From: Emticicia sp. BO119
GTDB taxonomy: Bacteria; Bacteroidota; Bacteroidia; Cytophagales; Spirosomataceae
NCBI RefSeq assembly: GCF_013912375.1
Contig: NZ_JACETV010000002.1
Location: 930,001-994,000 of the forward strand
Length of the DNA: 64,000 bases
Direction of reading: 5' to 3'
Position numbers and translations under genes: made by a program. A model generated the notes under the pieces. That model worked only from the letters and a program-made list of their open reading frames with translations, did no database searches and was not told the DNA's origin. Numbering within the stretch: position 1 is the stretch's first letter; every line of letters begins with the position of its first letter. Shown here in pieces: positions 58,783-64,000 of the stretch.

Positions 58783-61700
58783 TTGAAAATCAATCACCCA
58801 TACATCAAACTTTCCTTTACGAAAATCTTTTCAGTTTTCTTATTTTGTTTGTTCAGGTTATCACTATGTGCACAAGAAATCGGGAGCGGTATAATAGAGC
58901 ATTTTGATAATACCAATGGGCTGACGCAGAATACGGTAGTAGCTATTATGGAAGACTCAAGGGGTTTTTTGTGGTTTGGGTCACACGATGGCTTACTAAG
59001 GTACGATGGGTATCAGTTTAAGGTTTTTCGTCCTGATCCGGATAAACCCAAAAATTCATTGCCCCATGCCCGTATATATAATATCTACCAGGCCGAAAAC
59101 AAATTGTGGATTACTACAGGAAGCGGTATATCCGAAATGAATCTGAACGACGAGTCTTTTCACAATTATATGACGGGTATTCGGGTAAGAGCAATCTATC
59201 CAAATGGCAAAGATATTTTCTGGCTCGCTACCAATCAGGGTATTTATGAGTTTAATATTCTGACGAAAGTTCATAAAAAACTGATTTCGGGCAATTCGTT
59301 TGACCTGGTCTTGAATAGCAATTTCAGTAAGATTTTTTATTCAACCAGTGAGGGCTTTTTTGAATACGATCTTGCTTCTGCGAAAGCAACTAAACGGATT
59401 TTCAGGAATTTTAATGAGAGCGTATCTTTCAATATGTTAAAGTCCGGAAAAATAACCTGGGTAAATGTAGATAACTTAGGCATGATTGGCCTGGATGATA
59501 ATTGGAATGAAGTGAAAATAATTGATTTCAAGAAGTTTTTTCCGGATTTGAAAGAATTCAGTGTCAATGGAATCAATAATGATCGACATGGAAATATCTG
59601 GGCAAGTACGCTCACAGGGCTTTTTAAGTATAATCCTGTTGATGGTTCTCTGCTTATGTTGCCTTCCGACGACAATAAACCGAATCTTGTGCACGGCTCA
59701 CCTCTCTTTACCTCATATGAGGATCACACCGGAGTTATATGGGTAGGTAGTAATAATTCAGGTATAAGTAAGATAAATCTCAATAATATCAAGTTCAGAA
59801 CCATTAATATGGAAAATGGCCTGAACAATAAATTTATTCTTACTTTTTGTGAGGCCGGAGACTACATAATGGTAGGAACAGATGGAGGAGGATTGAATTT
59901 ATGGAATCGGAAAACCAACACATTTGAATACATATTAAGTGCAAATATTCAGCAAAATCGTATTTTTTCTATTATTGAGATCAAGCCCGGCATTTACTGG
60001 TTTGGCACTTCTGATAACCTGGTAGAGTTTGATCTGGCTACCAAGCGTATATCTGCACTCACACCAGAACACGCTAAGCTCACAAAAAGATTTACTAACC
60101 AGTTTATTAAGAAAATTATCAAGGCCTCAGATGGCACAATCTGGTTAGGCACGCAGAATGGCGTAGTAAAATATAACCCCAAAACTTATCAGATTGATAC
60201 ATTTACCGCTACTGAAAATGAACTGGAATTGGTAAATACTTTACATGAAGACCGGAAAGGGAATGTCTGGATCGGGGGAAGGATTAATCTTTTAAAATAC
60301 GACTATCAAACAAAAAAAATCAGCGTTATTCAAACGCAGTGCATAAACCGGAATATTCTGTTAGATGACATTGGGTCGATTTTTCAGGATGACGATAATC
60401 ACCTCTGGATTACGAGTTATACACAAGGGCTTGCCTATTTCGATATAGGTACAAATAAATTTGTTTCTTATAATGTAAGCGATGGCTTGCCTAACAATAT
60501 TGCCTATTTTGCTCTCCCGAAAGGAGATGATATATGGATCAGCACTAATTTCGGGTTATCTAAGTTCAATAAAAAGAGAAAAACCTTTACTAATTATGAT
60601 GTAAGTGATGGTTTGCAGAATAATGAGTTCAATGGTGGCGCGGCTATTAAATTATCGACAGGCGAACTGGCATTTGGTGGTGTAAATGGGTTTAATATTT
60701 TTCATCCTGATAAAATACCTACCAATACCTACAAACCGCAGGTAGCTGTTACAGAAGTAAAAGTAATGAATCAACCATTTGCTTATAACCATACCAGACC
60801 CATAGAGATCAGCTATCTGAATAACTTTATTTCATTTGATTTTGCGGCTTTAGATTTCATTTCCCCTAAAAAAAATCAGTATGCTTATCAGTTATCAGGC
60901 ATTGACAACGACTGGGTGCAGAGTGGTAACAGGCATTTTGTGAGTTATTCGCAATTACCCATTGGTGATTATGTATTCAAGGTTAAAGCTGCTAATTCAG
61001 ATGGCGTCTGGAACGATAAACCATTAGAAGTAAAGGTTCGGGTAACTGCCCCATTCTGGAAACACGGCTGGTTTGGCTATACTTTATTAGGGCTTGCTAT
61101 TGGTGGGATTATCCTGTTTTTTACTTTCAGGTTGAATCAGGTGAAACGGGAAGAAACAGAAAAAACTCAGTTAAACAGAAAGATTGCCGAATTAGAAATG
61201 CGTGCGTTACGGGCGCAGATGAACCCTCACTTTTTGTTTAATTGCCTCAACTCAATTAATAGTTTTATTCTGTATAACGAAAATCAGGAGGCATCGAGAT
61301 ATTTATCCAAGTTCGCAAAGTTGATCCGACAGATATTAGATAATACAGATAAACCGTATGTGCCGATTGAGAAAAATGTGAGTTTCCTGAAATTATATGT
61401 TGAATTAGAACAGTTACGCTTTGGAGACAGGAGATTCGATTTTGAAATTAAGGTTGGTGACAATATCAATATTCATGAAGTATTGTTTCCGACTATGATT
61501 GTGCAACCCCACATTGAAAATGGAATATGGCATGGTCTGATGCAGAAAACAGATGGTGTAGGTAAAATAATCGTGAAATATGCACTAAATGAAGATGAAA
61601 ATACTGTCTCATGTTCGATTGAAGACAATGGAGTAGGACGTGCCAAATCAAGGGAACTAAACCAGTTGAGTGCTAACCGTAGGGATTCTAAAGGCACTAA

Positions 61701-61848
61701 AAACGTTTTGGAAACCATAGAGACACTTAATAAACAATATAATACTAACCTGGGCAAGGTGATCACAGAAGATTTGTATGATGAAGAAAAAAGACCTGTG
61801 GGTACTAAAATAACGATCACAATTCCTATCTTGGAAGAAAAAGAATAA
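58783..61848 (+). CDS. Two-component sensor: ligand-binding beta-propeller, Y_Y_Y, LytS-type kinase (TTG start)
   Basis: The 1021-residue kinase has a signal peptide (KIFSVFLFCLFRLSLCAQ) followed by Reg_prop propeller blades (about 35-660; repeats such as DSRGFLWFGSHDGLLRYDG and DGTIWLGTQNGVVKYNP). A Y_Y_Y domain (about 670-760; SYSQLPIGDYVFKVKAANSDGVW), one membrane helix (about 770-790) and a His_kinase (LRAQMNPHFLFNCLNSIN) with HATPase come next. No receiver or AraC domain is fused, and no LytTR gene follows. The only possible start in frame after the upstream stop (58768) is TTG 58783; the next Met is inside the propeller. Such proteins usually sense oligosaccharides or envelope cues. PnuC follows after 3 bases. 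Confidence 0.92.
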   Translation: MKINHPYIKLSFTKIFSVFLFCLFRLSLCAQEIGSGIIEHFDNTNGLTQNTVVAIMEDSRGFLWFGSHDGLLRYDGYQFKVFRPDPDKPKNSLPHARIYNIYQAENKLWITTGSGISEMNLNDESFHNYMTGIRVRAIYPNGKDIFWLATNQGIYEFNILTKVHKKLISGNSFDLVLNSNFSKIFYSTSEGFFEYDLASAKATKRIFRNFNESVSFNMLKSGKITWVNVDNLGMIGLDDNWNEVKIIDFKKFFPDLKEFSVNGINNDRHGNIWASTLTGLFKYNPVDGSLLMLPSDDNKPNLVHGSPLFTSYEDHTGVIWVGSNNSGISKINLNNIKFRTINMENGLNNKFILTFCEAGDYIMVGTDGGGLNLWNRKTNTFEYILSANIQQNRIFSIIEIKPGIYWFGTSDNLVEFDLATKRISALTPEHAKLTKRFTNQFIKKIIKASDGTIWLGTQNGVVKYNPKTYQIDTFTATENELELVNTLHEDRKGNVWIGGRINLLKYDYQTKKISVIQTQCINRNILLDDIGSIFQDDDNHLWITSYTQGLAYFDIGTNKFVSYNVSDGLPNNIAYFALPKGDDIWISTNFGLSKFNKKRKTFTNYDVSDGLQNNEFNGGAAIKLSTGELAFGGVNGFNIFHPDKIPTNTYKPQVAVTEVKVMNQPFAYNHTRPIEISYLNNFISFDFAALDFISPKKNQYAYQLSGIDNDWVQSGNRHFVSYSQLPIGDYVFKVKAANSDGVWNDKPLEVKVRVTAPFWKHGWFGYTLLGLAIGGIILFFTFRLNQVKREETEKTQLNRKIAELEMRALRAQMNPHFLFNCLNSINSFILYNENQEASRYLSKFAKLIRQILDNTDKPYVPIEKNVSFLKLYVELEQLRFGDRRFDFEIKVGDNINIHEVLFPTMIVQPHIENGIWHGLMQKTDGVGKIIVKYALNEDENTVSCSIEDNGVGRAKSRELNQLSANRRDSKGTKNVLETIETLNKQYNTNLGKVITEDLYDEEKRPVGTKITITIPILEEKE

Positions 61849-61851
61849 GGC

Positions 61852-62505
61852 ATGGATTTTTTCGATATCAATAATATATTTTTTGAGCTTTGGGGAGTAA
61901 AAATGAGCCATTTAGAGTTTTATGCTACGCTTACTGGCTTAGTAGCAGTGATTCTTTCGGCTCAGGAAAATGTATGGAGTTGGATTGTGGGGCTTGCCAA
62001 TGTAGTACTGGCCTTCATTATGTTTTATCAGATTCAGTTATATCCTGATATGTTCTTGCAGGTGTTCTTTTTTATCACCAACCTGATTGGTTTCTGGCAA
62101 TGGAAATACCCGAAAGAGCAGGAAGCTAATAAGAAAAATGAATTAAAAATAAGTCAATTATCTTTGCAGCAATTCGGGTTACTTACGCTTATCGGATTAA
62201 TGGGTACTGCCTTATTAGGTACATTTGCCAAAAATCTTCATGAATGGTTGCCTATGGTTTTTAGCCTGCCAAGTGCTTTCCCTTATATGGATTCTTTTAC
62301 GACTGTAATGAGTATTTTTGCTACATTCCTGCTCATTCGCAAAAAAGTGGAGGCATGGTGGGTTTGGTTAGGTGTAGATATTATCAGTACATATATGTAT
62401 TATATAAAGGAGGTAAAACTCTACTCACTGCTCTATGCAGTATTTTGTATAATAGCCTTATTTGGTGCAGTAAATTGGACGAAAGAGTATAAGAGAGCAT
62501 TATGA
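61852..62505 (+). CDS. pnuC: PnuC-type nicotinamide riboside / vitamin transporter
   Basis: This 217-residue membrane protein has about seven helices and the PnuC fold signatures: SAQENVWSWIVGLANVVLAF in the first part, NLIGFWQWKYP, and a C-terminal WWVWLGVDIISTYMYYIKEVKLYSLLYAVF. Family members import nicotinamide riboside by facilitated diffusion, or related B-vitamins. No NadR kinase gene is seen in the window, so the substrate is not settled. The start ATG is 3 bases after the kinase stop, indicating co-transcription and probably translational coupling. Confidence 0.92.
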   Translation: MDFFDINNIFFELWGVKMSHLEFYATLTGLVAVILSAQENVWSWIVGLANVVLAFIMFYQIQLYPDMFLQVFFFITNLIGFWQWKYPKEQEANKKNELKISQLSLQQFGLLTLIGLMGTALLGTFAKNLHEWLPMVFSLPSAFPYMDSFTTVMSIFATFLLIRKKVEAWWVWLGVDIISTYMYYIKEVKLYSLLYAVFCIIALFGAVNWTKEYKRAL

Positions 62506-62510
62506 AAGTG

Positions 62511-62537
62511 AGAGCCGTATAGGTTATACGGCTCTTC
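62511..62537. terminator. Bidirectional terminator
   Basis: AGAGCCGTATA (62511-62521) has a perfect complement at 62525-62535 around a 3-base loop. It lies between the convergent PnuC and S9 peptidase genes; the T-run is short. Confidence 0.75.
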
Positions 62538-62544
62538 CTGAATA

Positions 62545-64000
62545 TTACTTCAACCTTTCCTCAAACAGCTTCAGAATCCGTTTATATTCATCCATCCATG
62601 AGGTGGGTTCTACAAAGCCGTGGTCTTCCATCGGGTAACTCGCCATTTCCCAGTTCTCTTTTTTAAGTTCTATCAGGCGTTGTACCAATCGGTAAGAATC
62701 CTGGATATGCACGTTTACATCGACCATACCGTGGCAAATCAACAAATGCCCTTTCAAACCTGCGGCATGATAGATAGGAGAACTTTTACGGTAAGCTAAA
62801 CTATCTGTCTGAGGTTCGTTCAGAATATTAGCCGTGTAGCCATGATTATATGCTGCCCAGTCTGTTACAGGCCTTAGGGCTGCACCTGCGGCAAAAACAT
62901 CGGGTGTGGTAAACATGGCCATAAGAGTAATAAAACCACCATAAGAGCCTCCATAAATACCTATTTTTTTAGGGTCGATACCGTATTTGTCGACCAGAAG
63001 CTTAGCTCCATCTACATTATCAGTCAGGTCTTTGCCACCCATAAAACGATAAATACCTGTCCGGACGTCACGACCGTAGCCTGAACTGGCCCGATAATCA
63101 ATGTCTAAAACCGTATAACCTTTATCAACCAATAAATTATGAAACATATACTCACGGAAATACTGGCTCCACCATTTATGTACATTTTGCAGATACCCTG
63201 CACCATGCACAAAAACAACAGCCTTTTTATTCTTTAGTTTTTTGGCTGGCTCATAAATGCGGGCATAAATATCTGCCCCATCACGGGCTTTAAAAGTAAT
63301 AATTTGTGGCTCTTTCCAGGCATACGCCTTAAATTCATCTGTTAATGAATTAGTGAGTTGCTCGGCTGGTGCTGCAGGTTTATTATCTTGAATAAACAAT
63401 TCCCAAGGTTTATTCATATAAGAGTAACGAATAGCAATTTGAGATTCGTCAGGAGAAAGCGTGGCATCATTGCCTCCTACCATACCTGTAATCCTGGTTC
63501 TTTCTCCACCTTTCACTGCCATTTTATAAAAATGGGTTTCACCTGGGTGCACCTCATTGGTGGTCATGTAAAACCATTGCTTATCTTTTGATAATTGTGC
63601 CTGTTGTACTTCAAATTTACCGGAGGTCAATTGTTGCTTTTCACCGGTTAGCACATTAATTGTATAAAGATGTGAATAGCCTTCAGCTTCAGACTGGAAA
63701 TAAAGCGTTTGCTCATCTACCCAGCCAATATTACCCATACTGAGTGTAAAGCCCATGCCAGGGCCACCTATCCATGCCTCATCATGTTGGCGGTCCAATA
63801 GTTTCAATTTCCCTGTGGCTGGGTCTAAAAGCATAATCCAGCGGTCTTTATTGTCAAAAGAACGCACCACTACCACAGCATTTGATCCATTCTCTGACCA
63901 GTTAGGGGCTGTAATAATGAGTTTACGGCCGGCAGGCTTCTTTTTGGTAGTATCGTTTTGTTTCTGATAATCTTTCAGAAATTCAGGTTGCTGAGTAAGA
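62545..64000 (-). CDS. S9 family prolyl oligopeptidase, C-terminal part (5' cut by window edge)
   Basis: The frame is open to the window edge: upstream of the GTG at 63876 it continues with KKPAGRKLIITAPNWSENGS, so the gene starts outside. About 485 residues are visible. The end of a WD40-like propeller (DPATGKLKLLDRQHD; WVDEQTLYFQSEAEGYSHLY) precedes an alpha/beta-hydrolase domain. The nucleophile Ser is in IYGGSYGGFITLM, the Asp in VDVNVHIQDS and the His in MEDHGFVEP, so the catalytic triad is complete. Bacteroidota homologues are exported dipeptidyl-peptidase IV-like enzymes; the signal peptide would lie beyond the window. Confidence 0.95.
   Translation of the reverse strand, partial: LTQQPEFLKDYQKQNDTTKKKPAGRKLIITAPNWSENGSNAVVVVRSFDNKDRWIMLLDPATGKLKLLDRQHDEAWIGGPGMGFTLSMGNIGWVDEQTLYFQSEAEGYSHLYTINVLTGEKQQLTSGKFEVQQAQLSKDKQWFYMTTNEVHPGETHFYKMAVKGGERTRITGMVGGNDATLSPDESQIAIRYSYMNKPWELFIQDNKPAAPAEQLTNSLTDEFKAYAWKEPQIITFKARDGADIYARIYEPAKKLKNKKAVVFVHGAGYLQNVHKWWSQYFREYMFHNLLVDKGYTVLDIDYRASSGYGRDVRTGIYRFMGGKDLTDNVDGAKLLVDKYGIDPKKIGIYGGSYGGFITLMAMFTTPDVFAAGAALRPVTDWAAYNHGYTANILNEPQTDSLAYRKSSPIYHAAGLKGHLLICHGMVDVNVHIQDSYRLVQRLIELKKENWEMASYPMEDHGFVEPTSWMDEYKRILKLFEERLK

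Noticed and set aside
1-64000. tRNA, rRNA, riboswitch or insertion-sequence features
   Set aside because: None was recognised by eye; a covariance-model and IS search was not possible here.

Overview
The window looks like a chromosome segment of a Bacteroidota bacterium, most likely a Cytophagales (Spirosomaceae-like) member. The basis is AT-rich DNA, start codons without Shine-Dalgarno sequences but preceded by A-rich stretches (often acaaatt or acaaaatt before ATG), several matches to the Bacteroidota -7 promoter element TAnnTTTG, and gene families typical of the group: ~800-residue FtsX-like permeases, LytTR two-component pairs, an ECF sigma factor with a membrane-spanning beta-barrel partner, Y_Y_Y hybrid sensors, DUF1080 and ThuA. 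The genus is inference. No rRNA, tRNA, CRISPR or insertion sequence was seen.

Region 1 (1-28512) is a co-oriented array of large MacB/FtsX-type ABC permeases: one cut by the window edge, eleven complete, and one relic. No ABC ATPase or membrane-fusion gene lies between them. Most spacers carry a purine-rich arm just after the stop codon and a pyrimidine-rich arm just before the next start. Together these form imperfect hairpins built of degenerate 7-bp units. At 10505-10751 one permease has been reduced to its promoter fused to its last ~35 codons. That promoter matches the one in front of the stand-alone twelfth complete permease at 32879: tandem 16-bp dyads and a downstream GG-N10-GA box at the same spacing.

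Region 2 (28519-35450) holds a LytTR response regulator and LytS-like kinase (minus strand, ATGA overlap), a TauE/SafE sulfite-exporter-like protein with a secreted triple-rhodanese protein (probable operon), and the stand-alone permease.

Region 3 (35441-49276) is a mixed metabolic and envelope region. It contains DUF1801, a 1147-residue ThuA/sugar dehydrogenase/PKD/cytochrome c/CBM fusion, Dabb, a CBM48 protein, a DUF937-OmpA protein, a class V aminotransferase, an AlkD-like repair protein, an FMN reductase, SMP-30, NTF2-like, DUF1080 and an MFS transporter. Two intergenic promoters 3.2 kb apart share an identical 11-bp element at identical distance from the -7 box and may drive small RNAs or a tiny ORF.

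Region 4 (49566-64000) holds an ECF sigma / trans-envelope anti-sigma / thioredoxin gene set, DUF421, an IscA-like protein without its C-terminal cysteines, an NtrY-like kinase, an unlisted 37-residue basic small protein, a propeller/Y_Y_Y kinase with a TTG start, PnuC, and the C-terminal part of an S9 peptidase. The region is rich in envelope sensing: two orphan kinases and one sigma/anti-sigma pair within about 12 kb.
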